Of a stretch of DNA of 64,000 nt, positions 33,953 through 45,607 are shown one piece after another. This DNA is from Lunularia cruciata (taxonomy: Eukaryota; Streptophyta; Marchantiopsida; Lunulariales; Lunulariaceae): the NCBI GenBank assembly GCA_948567375.1, contig OX419759.1, positions 57,079,493 to 57,143,492 on the forward strand. Reading direction: 5' to 3'. Below the pieces are notes generated by a model that ran no database searches, was not told where the DNA came from, and worked only from the letters and a program-made list of their open reading frames with translations. Positions within the stretch are counted from its first letter, which is position 1. Each line of letters opens with the position of its first letter. The position numbers and the translations under genes are program-made.

Positions 33953-34573
33953 TTATGGCTGCTGCTCTGAGAGGAGCTTGATCACTTCTGGTGACACCTC
34001 GAATGACTTGACGAGGACTTCCTTGTCGATATTCACTCCAAACAGAGTTCTCGGGAGTGAAACTAATCCGGGGTTGGTGCTGCTGAAAGAAGCGTAAGCT
34101 CTCACTGTCTTCTTCTTGTCCTTGTTGATCTGAAAGTGGACGAGACCTCGGGGAAAGACGAAGATGTCATCCTTGTGCAGAGTCTGAGTGAACAATCGGG
34201 GCACTGGTGCAGTTGTATCCACAAGACCCACATTCAAGGTACCTTCAAGGATGAACAAGGTTTCGGTACCCCGAGGATGAGTGTGGGGAACGTTCACGGT
34301 GCCAGGCGGATAGGTGAGAAGTGCATTTGACACGCCCAATCCTGACAAGGCTTTGAACATGTCGACGTTAGCTGGAGTAACGGTAGCAAATTGCGCTGAA
34401 TTCGGGACGATGTTGCGCAATCCAGGGAAAGTGAAGAAGTCTGCATCAACGGTGGCGTTCTTGAATTCAACAAAGTCGTTGATCTCTTCTGGATCAGCTG
34501 CATGCGCAGCAAGTGCAGCTAGAGCTGCTATGAAGAGAAAAGCTGGAACGACGACAGAAAATTTGTAACCCAT
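33953..34573 (-). CDS. Germin-like protein (secreted cupin)
   Basis: Intact, intronless frame of 206 residues. The first 25 residues form a signal peptide (hydrophobic core FLFIAALAALAA, likely cut after AHA), so the protein should enter the cell wall or apoplast. The cupin motif 1 has His97, His99 and Glu104 in PHTHPRGTE, and motif 2 has His146 in FPRGLVHFQIN. These are the four manganese ligands of germins. Family members have superoxide dismutase or oxalate oxidase activity, but which applies here cannot be told. There is one N-glycosylation site (Asn39). No cysteine is present, although typical germins carry an N-terminal disulfide pair. The frame is the longest non-transposon ORF in the window. 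It is surrounded by low-repeat DNA, and its start is the only in-frame Met before the signal peptide. Confidence 0.95.
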   Translation of the reverse strand: MGYKFSVVVPAFLFIAALAALAAHAADPEEINDFVEFKNATVDADFFTFPGLRNIVPNSAQFATVTPANVDMFKALSGLGVSNALLTYPPGTVNVPHTHPRGTETLFILEGTLNVGLVDTTAPVPRLFTQTLHKDDIFVFPRGLVHFQINKDKKKTVRAYASFSSTNPGLVSLPRTLFGVNIDKEVLVKSFEVSPEVIKLLSEQQP

Positions 34574-34714
34574 GTTCGCTGCTCAGATTGCAAAGTTGCT
34601 GGATATTAAGCTAGACTTGATGGACTCCGGTACAATGATGCCTGTTGTACAGAATTGTGGAGGCTGAAAATGTCGAATGGCGTTTGATGTAATGCAAATG
34701 ACTTCAATCCCGGA

Positions 34715-34724
34715 TCAATTTATA
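34715..34724 (-). promoter_or_regulatory. Probable TATA box of the germin-like gene
   Basis: The minus strand reads TATAAATTGA about 142 bp before the ATG, which would leave a 5' UTR of about 110 bp. It is the best TATA match in the upstream 200 bp. The true start is unverified. Confidence 0.55.
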
Positions 34725-34739
34725 AGCTGCGAGAACTGA

Positions 34740-36539
34740 ACTGGCAAGAGGTGTACATATGAAGCTAACCATACAATCCGACGTTATTGACGAAGTCAGA
34801 CTATAATTGCATGAAAAATAAAGTGGCGACTCGGTATGTCTTTCATAAATTTAGACGTAGACTGGCAACTGGTCTTGTCACGAAAGCTAACACAGCATCA
34901 GCTGCCGACTCAGATCAACGCGTAAATTGGATGTTTTATTCATCTGAATCACAAGAGAGAAGACATGCACATTTATCACTCTAAACCTATCGCCACTACA
35001 TTTTGAAGACGCTTCTTTTCCTTTTCCTTTTCCTCTCATTTATCTTCATTGGTCCAAACCTAACAGCGAATGTGCTAACTTAAAGGGACATTATTTGAAT
35101 CGAAGGTGGCGATGCGGAAGTAGCCCAGCAGGATGACAATCGATAGCTAAAGGCCTTTTGGACTGTATAAAGTTTAATATCTGATGTAGAAGACTGCACA
35201 ATGAATCGATGCGAATCTAGGATTATCGTGGGAACTTCAATTCTGTCTATTCTAATTCCGCTCGGACAATTAATGTTGTCGTGATGTCGTGATGTTGTAG
35301 TGTGTAGAGATTTTCAGCCAACATCCTAAGGTCATATGAAGTCGCCTGCCGTCGTCAACGCTGATGTTGGAGTCTGAAGTAGGATAGTTGGATTTCGAAG
35401 CAGAACCGAACATGCGTTTCCTTGAGATCTCGTTTTTCTCGTTTTTCCCATTTAGGGGACCAACATTGACGACTAAGTTTGTTAAGTTAAGATGGGTGTC
35501 ACTTATGGACAGGAGTGACTTTGAGCCGAAATATATGGGAGAATACATGCTTTCTTTCTAAGCTTTCCTCTTGAAACTGGCAACTGCTCCCAACATTACA
35601 TATAACTTGGACATGTCAATTGCTGAAATGTCTGCAGGTCGCATGACACAACACGTGTTTGAACAACGTCATTGTTGCTCTGGAATATATGTGGGAGAAA
35701 CACAGTTACTACGCGTTATTTAATTTCAATTTCAAAGCCAAACCTGAATACGTCTTACTGCTTGGCTAAAGTTGTGGACTGTTTATTAGCCCCTGGATTG
35801 GACTTTACGATATGTCCAAAGCCGACCGGCATAGAATATGTGCATTCGTGCATGCATCATTTTCTGTCTTTTATGATAACTTGTACGTCATGCATTAGGG
35901 TTTTCTCACCAGTAACATAGGCTACTCTGATTTATTATGGGCTCTCTTGAAAAGATTAAAAGGAATCTTGTTTTAAAATATTCACATGTTAGAAAGAATA
36001 TTAGAAAACTGACATAAAGAGTAACTGTAACGTTCTCATAATTTAACCTATCAGTGAGCCCAAAAGCATCGCAATTGCAGACTTAATAATAATGTTGGGT
36101 TTCAAAGGGAACACAAATTAGAGTGGTTGGTTATTCTGCCCCGTCACGGCTTAAAGTACAACATAGGCCATAAATGGATTCTCCCCTCCGCATAATACGC
36201 AATAGTGTCTGCTTCTGAATCTATTTCCAATTCTATGCCTCCGTCTACGTAGTGCAAGGAAGAATCTTTTGCGAAAACCTTTTCATGCATTTGGCACTAT
36301 GTGGAAGACAGTGGTGGCTATGGCTAAGGCCTGGTCCGGATGGATGAGAATTGAGATTTGAGCACAGACTCGAGCTCTAATTTGAATCCAATTTTGGACT
36401 ATGCATCTCTAGACTTGAGGAAGTTTCACGTGGTGCCAAGAGAGTGTATGCACGTTCACACCCTTTCTAGTATTTTCATTAACTGAGCTAGGATCCTCTG
36501 TTGTAGCAAGAAGTGCTTGGCTTCATACTTCCACATTGA
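34740..36539. other. Low-repeat region upstream of the germin gene
   Basis: No transposon protein is recognised. A 92-codon minus-strand frame at 35270-35548 and an 82-codon plus-strand frame at 35672-35920 have no recognisable motif and are probably chance. Together with 32761-33952 this is the only part of the window not dominated by retroelements. Confidence 0.55.
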
Positions 36540-37030
36540 TTGAAGATTTTGGTTCATGTTGGAAGAGCTCATTACGGCCCATCGACTTTGGTGAGTCTAT
36601 CCATCACTCTTGGGCTTATTGGACCAGTGCACGTGCAGTTCACATTGGATGTTGAGGGCATACACATCTTACAATGTGCCATAGGAGGAGAACCTACTAG
36701 AGTTCATGATGCCATTAGAGACTCAATGGCCCAGATCCTACAATCTACAAGCTCATCAGTTCAAATTGAGCGATGGATGGTCCTACTGGGCCAGTCTCAT
36801 TCCAGAGTGCACACAGATATTGTCATCTTCAAGGATGGTAGACGTGCATTGTATGATGTGGTAATGGCAAACCCAATTTTACTGGAGTCCTTAACATGAG
36901 CTAGCATCCAGGAAGGAGCTACAATAATCATGCCACTAGGGGGAAGGAGGACAACTGTGCCCTATGTCTTGCCTCCAACACTTCTGTCCCTCTAGTAGTA
37001 GAGCTTTTTTGGCCACCTTTGTCATCAATT
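36540..37030 (+). pseudogene. LINE-like C-terminal fragment
   Basis: Open for 119 codons and then broken. It reads SVQIERWMVLLGQSHSRVH, DGRRALYDVVMANPILLES and a following VELFWPP. This pattern (D, then a DVV-NP segment, then an E-V-F/L-F motif) resembles the endonuclease-like tail of some plant and algal non-LTR reverse transcriptases. A second, more broken copy is at 49900-50420. The identification is tentative, since no RT core is present. Confidence 0.4.
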
Positions 37031-37039
37031 TGATTGTCT

Positions 37040-37800
37040 AGTTGCTATTATACTAAAAAGAAAGAGAGAAGAAAAACAAAAAAACAACCAAAAGGGATTG
37101 AGTTGGTTGCTACAAGCCTCTCAATAGTACAATTAGTGAGAATTATTGTTAGCAAATTGGATTCAAAGGTTTTAAGTTTGCATCTTTGTTCAAGAGCAAG
37201 AAGATCAAAAATGGTTGGAAGGTAAGGGGCTATAATGATCCACCAAGGCGCATTGTAGTAACATCAATCATGAAGTTGTTTTGGTCAACAAAAAGGATGT
37301 ATGTTCATATCCAGCAGGCCACATTCTTCCAGTTGTTGCACAAAGGACACCCTATGGATTGGGTGAGGATGTTCCACCAATGGGGTGGAGAGCTGACCAA
37401 GCCCTTGTAGATGAGTGAGTGTTCCACCTTCCTCTCTCCATTTATCTCTCCATTGGGATGAAACTATTGAGGAAGGAGGAGAAGAAGATATTCTTGGCCC
37501 ACCAATTTCCTATGGGTTATTATCAATTGTACCCAAAGTGGGCAAAGGAGGCCAAGCAATGTAAGGATGCTTTGCTAAAGTAAGGAGAGTCGGGCAAGTG
37601 GGTTAAGATTAAGAAACCCGCTGGCCCAAACTTTCATAAGAGAAAGCAAAAGACTCAAGTGGTACCAATGGACATGCAATTGAACAAGCAACACAAGCCC
37701 ACCCTATGGTGGTGGAGGACTTGTTGAACAACAATGTCTCCAACAAGGACAATGAAGAATCAAGGAGTATTGATGATGGAGACCATGGAGACTAGGTTGC
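37040..37800 (+). pseudogene. Old ORF3 relative, N-terminal part
   Basis: The plus strand reads FKSKKIKNGWKVRGYNDPPRR near 37188, matching FSSKRTKNGYKVESYKDPVKR of ORF3, then QQATFFQLLHKGHPMDWVRMF, matching KHQAVFFHKMFAREPINWARCF. The basic linker follows near 37560-37700. It is interrupted at 37805 by solo LTR A7 and continues at 45608. It is much more diverged than the A-LTR copies. Confidence 0.72.
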
Positions 37801-39587
37801 CCTTGTGTGGTACCCATATTTTTTGGTTTTTTTATATTTTGAAGAAGAAGTGTACAATCAAAGTCAATTTAAACCCGAATGGCGACAAAAGAAGGAGAAT
37901 CATGTCTTTGTTTACTTTGTGTCAGGAAAAGAAGAACTAGGATCAGACTTGTCATTGGAGAAACCCAAAGTAAGGAGACTTTGCCTTGGGGTGATCAACC
38001 CAATGTGAAACATAGTAACAACTTTCCTTTAGGCTTGCTAGCCAAGAACATACAAGCAAGAAAATGGCTAAAGCATGAGTGGAATAAAATTGACAATGAC
38101 AAGAGGAACACATGCAAAATGTCCGATTATCAAGTGAAGAGTGACTGAGGAATGACCACGCAGCAAAGAACTATAAAAGTTATTCTTTGTCAAGGGACTT
38201 TCAAAATGCCACGCAAGTATCCTATGCCACTTAGATAGTTGTCCTGTAGTAGTGCTTGTTAAAAAGCCAGCCAAGAGTTTGATGTTTAAGAATCCTGAGG
38301 GAGTGAGAATTTTGCATCCGAGAGACGGAAGAATTATCTTCCAAATACCAAGAGTGAGAGATTGCATGATGCCGATGAAGGGTGTAAAGAATTTTAAAAA
38401 TACTTGGGTAGACTTTGGATCACTTTTTAGGCTTGGAATTGGAACTTGAGTTTTCTAGGTTTCATGGCAGAAATAGCTACAAGCAATTGTGAGGAGGGTC
38501 CGGAAGAAGAAGGGAAGAGATGCAATCCGGCTTGATGTACAGAGTTGGATTGGAGACTAATCTTGGGGAAAGAGGCTGGTGAGGAAACCGGAGATACATT
38601 CCATGGGAAGGGAGAGTATGCAGAAGAGATTGGAGAAATCCGCAATTCCTTTAGTGCTCTACATACAAAGAATGGGTACAAGTGGATACCTATGGAGACC
38701 CAATAAGGCAAAGTATTGTCAGGGTGATGATGGCAATGGTCAAGCCAACACAAACCACTTATGTGATGAAGCACCAGGCTGTATTCCTTCACCAGATGTT
38801 TGCAAGAGAACCAGTTAATTGGGCTAAGCGCTTTCACCAGCAAATGGTCTTGAATTGGAGAGATATATCACTGCACACTACTTAGTGCCATTTGTAGCAC
38901 ATCTTTACCTTGGGTTGAACATGCTGAGTGAAGAAGAGGGACAGAAGATGATATTACACTTTCACCCAGACTTGAGAAGAGAAGCATATGTAAAAGAGCA
39001 GCAGTACATCCAACAGATTCAAAATAGCAATGACCACTTTGCCAAGATAGGACAGTAGAAGAGAGTGGTGGTGAAGATCCTCAAGATGAAGAAGCAAAGT
39101 TGACCAGAAGAGATGGTGTCCCAAGTACAGCCATAATAAACAAAAAGGTTGGTGCTGAGGCACGAGGTTGTCTTGAGAGACCAAATGTTAGGTGAAGAAT
39201 CAGAAGGAAAAACCAAGGACAAGTCAGAGGACTTAGTGGAAGAAGAAGAAGCAAAACTCACATTGCAGAGTGAGGAGTCAAGCAGTGGGAGTGATAGAGA
39301 ACCCGAGGTGCAATAGCCGTTAGAGGAAGTGGTTTAGGAGGAAGATTGGGAGTTCTATACGGCAATCCATTGCATGGAAGGAGGAGACATTCCGGGTCTG
39401 GAGTTGCCTACGGTGGAGATAGAAGAAAAGAGAGATGAAGAGCCAAGGACAGTGTTTCCATGAGGAACCAAAACAAAGAATGAGAGATCGGCCATGGCAA
39501 GACTGAGTAAAGCTGAAGGCAAAGACGATGGCTAGGAAGAGGTTACTTTGAACGTAGAAAGGTCAAGACTTTGGAGTAAGGTGCCAG

Positions 39588-42500
39588 TGTCGAGGGGATT
39601 GGATGGTCTCAAGAGTGCACCGGGCACCTAGCTGCTCATGCTTAGGTTATCCTATATGGTGAAGAGTTAGAAGTTCCCCTGCAGTTTATCGCAGGCTATG
39701 CTCTTTCATATGATTGCAGTTTCTCCTTTTTATAGAGCAGCTGCCTATAGTTGCTCCTATTTGCAGGCTCTTCTTAGGACTGTTTGGTTGGATTTCTTGG
39801 GTTAACGCTGAACCTAATGTATCACAACAGCCTGTTCATGTTTGTTAAGCTTTGGGTTGAGGTTTATGGCTCTGGCGGGGTCTGTTTGGCAGGTCACAAG
39901 GTATGGCCTAGACTCAATCAAGGGCAAATAGGTCAATGACTTGATCTGTCTACATGTACCAAACTAGAAGCCGAGAATGGAGTCCTTCTTCATGGCACTA
40001 TTCATAATTCTCAATAAACACATTCATCCACAAGAATCACACAGCTTTCAACACACCCTCATCTCACTATTTACAAGTCCACTTGGGAAATAACCAGTCC
40101 AAGTAACGCACTGAACTTACCTAAGTCCCTATGACTATCAAATAAGCAAAAGGAAGGAAAGATAACAACCAAATTCAAAATTGGTCTCCAACATGTTCTC
40201 TCTCACTTGCATGTTTAGTTCAGACCAGTCCAATTATGAAAAATTTCTCTATTTCTCTGCCACATCAAGGTCTAAGGGTTCTGTCGCAGTCAATATCTAC
40301 AGCTCCGGTCAGAGGCAATGCATAAGCTTTTGTCTCAGCAAAGTCCAAGCTCCTGACATACCCAGATTTATCTCTGCTCAGACCAGACCAAACTAGCTTC
40401 GGGGATTTTCTCCTCCTCTTACCTCTCTGTCCAGGCAAATTCAACTCCAAGTTGTCTTTTCTTCCTCCGATGCTGCTGGCCAGACCGTTTCAAATTTTAT
40501 GTTCTCCCTCCTTCCCAAGCAGTTCTCTTTGTCTAGGTAGCCAGCCCTACCTCCTTCGGGGATTTTTTCTCCTTGTTCCTTTTCAGGCCCTTGATCCCTT
40601 GTCATCCAGGCCACATTCTTCCTTCTTCAAAACCCTTCTCCTTCGTACAGCCAGGCCCTGCCTCTCCTTTGAAGTTAACTCTTCTCACACAAACACCAAG
40701 TCTTTGTTCTTCCAAAATTTTCTCTTCTCTGTTCCAGACAGCCCAAGTCATTCCTCTTTGAGGATTCCTCTTTCTCTCAAACCAATCTTCCTTCTGAAAC
40801 ATCTATCTTGTCTCTCTTTCACATCTCCTTTGAACCTTCTTTTCCTACCAGCAATCCTAATTCAATTTGAGCAGATAAAGAACAACAAAATTCCACAAAT
40901 ACTACTTCCTCTGATCAATCAGCACAAATTATTACTCCCTAAAGACTTCCTTGGATCAAGTCAACAACCCACAAAAGCAGCCACCAAATAAAATAATCCA
41001 AGGATTTGGGCAACCTTGGCATCACAGAGCTGCAAAAACAAAAGCTTCCAGTCCACTTCTTCACCTTTGTTTCTCTCCTGGTTCGATTTCCTTTGATATT
41101 GCTTTGTCTCTCTGACTTTGGTTCCTCTCTTGCTGCTTTCCTATTTCTCCTTCTATGCTTTGTTTGATTTCACTTCTGCTGTTTTCTGGATTCTATTGCT
41201 CTGTTTGATTTCACTCCTGCCAATTTCCTTTTTCTACTGCTCTGTTTGATTTCACTCTTGCTACTCTCAAAAAAACTCCTTTCCATTGTCCAATTTGTCT
41301 AGCCCTTTGGTCCCTCAAAATCCTTCTCCTGTTTCTATTTTCTCAGTTTCCCCTACCTTCTTTTCCTACCAATCTCTCTCCTTTTGATACCCTTCTTGTC
41401 TTCTTTTTCTTTCATGAACATTGTCCTCTATTTCTTGTCTCTCGAAAACCCTCTCCAGATTTCCCTTTCGATTTCTGAACTCTTCTCTCTCCTTTTGATA
41501 CTACTTGTCCTCTCAAAAAATCCTTCTCCTGGTTTCTAATTTTTCCCTATCCTCTGTTCTCTCAAAGACCTTCTCCTCTTGATTCCCAATTCTTCTTGCC
41601 TCTGTCCTCCCAACGACCTTTCTCCTGATTTTTTTTCTCTTGAATACCTTTCTTCTCTTCCCTTGCGATTTCTTCTCTTCTTCTCCTTTTGATACTACTT
41701 GTCTTCTCAGAAAATCCTTCTCTTGGTTTTCAATTTTTCCTATCCTTTGTTCTCTCGAAGACCTTCTCCTCTTGATTCCCAATTCTTCTTGCCTTTGTCC
41801 TCCCAAAGACCTTTCTCTTGATTTTTGTTCTCTTGAATACCTTTTCTGTCTTCCCCTTCAATTCTTCTCTTCTTCTCCTTTTCTCTTGATTCCTCTTCCT
41901 TTTTCTCCTTTCAATACTACTTGTCCTCTCAAAAAATCCTTCTCTTGGTTTCCAATTTTTCCTATCCTTTGTTCTCTCGAAGACCTTCTCCTCTTGATTC
42001 CCAATTCTTCTTGCCTTTGTCCTCCCAAAGACCTTTCTCTTGATTTTTGTTCTCTTGAATACCTTTTCTGTCTTCCCCTTCAATTCTTCTCATCTTCTCC
42101 TTTTGATACTTCTCCTTTTCTCTTGATTCCTCTTCCTTTTTCTCCTTTCGATACTACTTGTCCTCTCAGAAAATCCTTCTCTTGGTTTCCAATTTTTCCT
42201 TGTCCTTTGTTCTCTCGAAGACCTTCTCTTCTTGATTCCCAATTCTTCCTGCTTCTGTCTCCCAAAGACCTTTCTCCTGATTTTTGTTCTCCTAAATACC
42301 TTTTCTGTCTTCCCCTTCAATTCTTCTCTTCTTCTCCTTTCAATACTTCTCTTGTCCTCTTGATTCCTCTTTCTTTTTCTCCTTTTGATACTACTTGTCC
42401 TCTCAAAAAATCCTTGTCCTGGTTTCCAATTTTTCCTTGTCCTTTGTTCTCTTGAAGACCTTCTCCTCTTGATTCCTAATTCTTCCTGCCTCTATCCTTA

Positions 42501-43681
42501 CCACGCTCATCAATTACTGTCCTTTATTGTCTCTTTAAGTCCCTTCAATCCTTCCATGTCACCTTAAGTTCCTTGGATCCTTCCATGTCACTTTGATTTC
42601 CTCTTATCCCTTTTTTTTCCCTATCTTTCCTTCTCTTCTTGATCCTTCCTTGTCACCCCAAAACCCCTTTGATACTTCACATTGTCTTCTGTTTTCACTT
42701 TCACTGTCCCTACCACATTCTTGATTTCTTCCATTCCTAGAGCCGCCCAAGGCCACACACCAGAGGCCCCAAACACATAGAAACCCTCTTGAATCGTGAA
42801 TAAACAAGACTCCTCGGTTCATATCTTCAATAGGAACCTGCCTACCCTTCAACAAATCCTTCGATCATTCCTTGGACCTCAAAACTCCATCAATCCTTCT
42901 CTATCCTTCCAAAGAAAAGCCCCTCGATACTTCTTTGTCACTCCAATTCCTCTCATTACCTCTTTGTTCTTCCAAACCAAAAAACCACTTTGATACGTCT
43001 ATGTGTCTCCTCAAAACCCCCTTTGGCCGTCTTCTATCTTTCTCCCGAAACCTGGCTGTTTCTTCTGTCTTTCTCCCAAAACCTGGTTATTTTCTCCAAA
43101 AAAAAATTTCCCTTTCATAATTCACTATCTTCTCCTTTCACTTTCATTGTCCCTCAAAACTCCATCAATACTTCTCTGTCCTTCCAGAGACAAGCCTTTC
43201 GATACCTCTTTGTCCCTTTGAAAAACCTTCTTATGCCACTTTGTCACAACTCAACATGGAAAATCCCAAACCAACTCTTTTGCTCAAAATTACTAAATGA
43301 ATCACTCTCACATGACTTATTTGCTCAGATGGCACTAAACTGAAATACACCCAAAATCCAATAACATAAAAAAAATTCCAAGCTCATGTAACATAAATTT
43401 AAGCCCTGAGTTGGTGTAGCACAAAGAAACTCTTGAGCTCATGCATCATTTTTCACATCCTTTGATCTCTTGAAACATAAAAGGACTTTTGAGTTTACTC
43501 AACCCTTGAAGCTTCCCCGGGCTTATGGCAACACACAATAACTTTTGAATTTACAATGACATGAAAGATATTCCCAAGATACAACAACATAACAAAATAC
43601 CAAAGTCACCGTACCGTAAAGTCAACAAAACTCTCCCACCAAATGCACCAATGGTTCACATAGATTATTTTCCTTCCGACA
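39588..43681 (+). mobile_element. Nested 4.09-kb solo LTR, family D
   Basis: Starts TGTCGAGGGG and ends TTCCGACA, giving 5-bp inverted ends TGTCG/CGACA. The flanks CCAG (39584-39587) and CCGG (43682-43685) fit a 4-bp duplication with one change. No gene, primer site or pol lies inside, so it behaves as a solo LTR or a non-autonomous large element. About half is strongly pyrimidine-rich. Removing it restores the ORF3 frame. Confidence 0.75.
41490..42500 (+). repeat. Pyrimidine-rich tandem repeat of about 195-240 bp
   Basis: Five units start near 41493, 41687, 41909, 42147 and 42383, each opening with TTTTGATACTACTTGTC or a variant and continuing with CCTCTCAAAAAATCCTTCTC. Unit spacings are 194, 222, 238 and 236 bp. 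Weaker copies extend to about 43240. The plus strand has long CT runs. An overlapping 271-codon open frame is a by-product of the low-complexity repeat. Confidence 0.88.
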
Positions 43682-45607
43682 CCGGTCAAAGAAGCACCAA
43701 TGCAAGCAATGGGCACAAGCAAAGGTGAGGAAGAAGAAGAAGATTTTGAAGAAGTAGTCTATTTATCTAAGATTGTCTATCCATTGTTGTGGATATCAAA
43801 GAAGAAGAAGGAAGGGATGAAGAAGGACCATCCGGAGGTAAAGGATGAACTGCAGGTTGTGAAGAATCTAAGTGAAGAGATTGTGCAGTTGATGGAGAAA
43901 TAAATCAAAGGAGAGAAGCAAGCTGAAGCGCTTTGGGTGGATAAAGTACTTTGATAGAAGAAATTTTAGACCTTGCAAGAGGCACTTGAGAAGCAAGGAG
44001 GCAAGCTTGAGAGGCAGGCTGAAGAGCTGAGTGAACAAATGAAAGCTTGGGAGAATTTGAAGGGAAAATTTTATGAACCCGTATTTGAAGTTATACATTC
44101 AAAGGAAATTACCGCTATAATGGAGCAGTAGTTGGAGAGTTTGAAGTCAATGGCAGCATAGAAGGATGAAGCCTGGCAAGGTGAGTTAGCGGTGAGGAAT
44201 AGAGAAGAGGAGCAATTGCAAGGACTTGTCATTAACGTAGAAGCCCAACTTGCCTGATACATGGAGTAGAAGGAAGCATTGAAAGCCAAGTTTGAAGATG
44301 CATTGAAGATGTATTGTATAGAGTTGTAGGTGGAGAGAGCTTTGGATCATACATCAAAGCAAGTAAGAGGAGTTGTAGAAAAACTCAGCGCAATGCTAAA
44401 AGCTGAAGCTGAAGTGAAAGTAGGAGAAGTATGCTTGCACAAGTTGAAGTTGTTAGCATAGGAGACAAGGAGGAGAAAGATGAAGGATACAAATCTGAAC
44501 AATCGTCTGATTTGCCAAAGAGACCGAGTAGATAGGAAGATGATAGAAGTAGGAGACAATGTTTGTCTCAGATTAGATTTAGTGAAATCTGAGTTAGAGC
44601 AGATTTGGAGTAATATGAAGGTAGTACCCCAGGTGAGGTAAGAGAAGTAGGAGTGCAATTGTCTTTGGAGAAATTATCTGAGCAATTAGGAGTAAGTGGG
44701 TTGAGAGAGAAGAAGGTAGATAGAATACCCATGAGTTCAATTGCAGTTCAGTTTGAAGAGATCATAGAAATAGAAGAAGATGTAGAAGTTGATAGAGCCA
44801 AAGAACAAGAAGCAAAGGAAATTACATTGGGTGTAGAAGAGGAAGAGGTAGACATCAGATTGGATTTGTAACCAGTTTGAGATTTGAATTGACAAATATG
44901 CCATTTTAGATATGGAGATTGTTAGGAAATGAAATTTTAGTTAGATAACTATTGAAGTGCTCAGCCTATTTAAAAAAAGCATTTGCATTGTGTGGTTGTT
45001 TAGTATTTGTATTTTTGAAGTTGAGTAAAGCAAAGTGGTGTAACTTAGTGCTCATTATTTCAACTTAATCCGAGTATCAATCTTGTGTGTGTGTTTGTGA
45101 GTGTTTGGAGAATTTTGAAGTGGAAGTCAATGAGCTTGTTGGATGTTGGATTCAGTAGTGTTGATTTCATTTTGTGTGTTTGATCATGAATGGATAGTAA
45201 TCAAATCAATGCCTTGATAGATCTATGAGGAATTGTAGTGTTAGTAGTATTCTAAATTGGTGAGCGCAGTACGAGTTGATGCAAAGCAATTTTGATCAAG
45301 GAAGTTGTGCCTTTAGTGGAGGAATGGAACACAATTCTGAGGCAAGATTTTTATAGTGAAGTAACCTTCTTTGGAAGAATCTGAATGATCAAAATCAAGA
45401 TCTAGAATCTTGGAAAGATTTGATGGAGTTGTGATTATAGGAGTGTAATTTTTGAAAACATTGCAAATTAGTGCTTGTTACTCTCTTTTGGGTGTGGTTT
45501 CTACATGAGAGACTACAAAAGAAAAGAAGAACTGAATTGTTATCTTTTACTTTGTGGGAACCAACTTTACTTACTGATTACTCAAAAGTGAGATTTGTCA
45601 CACCTTG

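Larger units (their letters stand above)
38180..44871 (+). pseudogene. ORF3, intermediate subfamily, split by nested LTR (A7)
   Basis: Part 1 (38180-39587) has AWNWN near 38437, WIGD, HTKNGYK near 38665, KHQAVFLHQMFAREPVNWA near 38765, HYLVPFVAHLYLGLNML near 38870 and a linker ending RSRLWSKVP. Part 2 (43682-44871) resumes in the same frame with KEAPMQ, then VVYLSKIVYPLLW, KEGMKKDHPEVKDELQVV (coiled coil) and a tail ending VDIRLDL. Joining across the 4.09-kb insert restores SKVPVKEAP, which parallels SKAPAKEAT of the 13.4-kb copy. Many stops exist in both parts. Confidence 0.78.
37806..45602 (+). mobile_element. Solo family-A LTR A7 with nested LTR, perfect TSD CCTTG
   Basis: Begins TGTGGTACCCATATTTTTTGG and ends TTGTCACA at 45602. 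CCTTG flanks it on both sides (37801-37805 and 45603-45607). Without the nested element at 39588-43681 its length is 3.70 kb, close to the 3.78-kb standard. It belongs to an intermediate ORF3 subfamily (also A5 and 13340-14246). A TATAAAAG box lies at 38172-38179 and TATTTAAA at 44967-44974. Confidence 0.92.

Noticed and set aside
34136-34568. Frames opposite the germin-like gene
   Set aside because: Shadows of the real gene, without recognisable motifs.
35270-35920. Small host gene candidates upstream of the germin gene
   Set aside because: 92- and 82-codon frames without signal, domain or codon pattern; treated as chance.
41640-42455. 271-codon open frame, plus strand
   Set aside because: Lies in a pyrimidine-rich tandem repeat; the protein is a low-complexity Ser/Phe/Leu/Pro product and the opposite strand is equally open. 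Not a gene.
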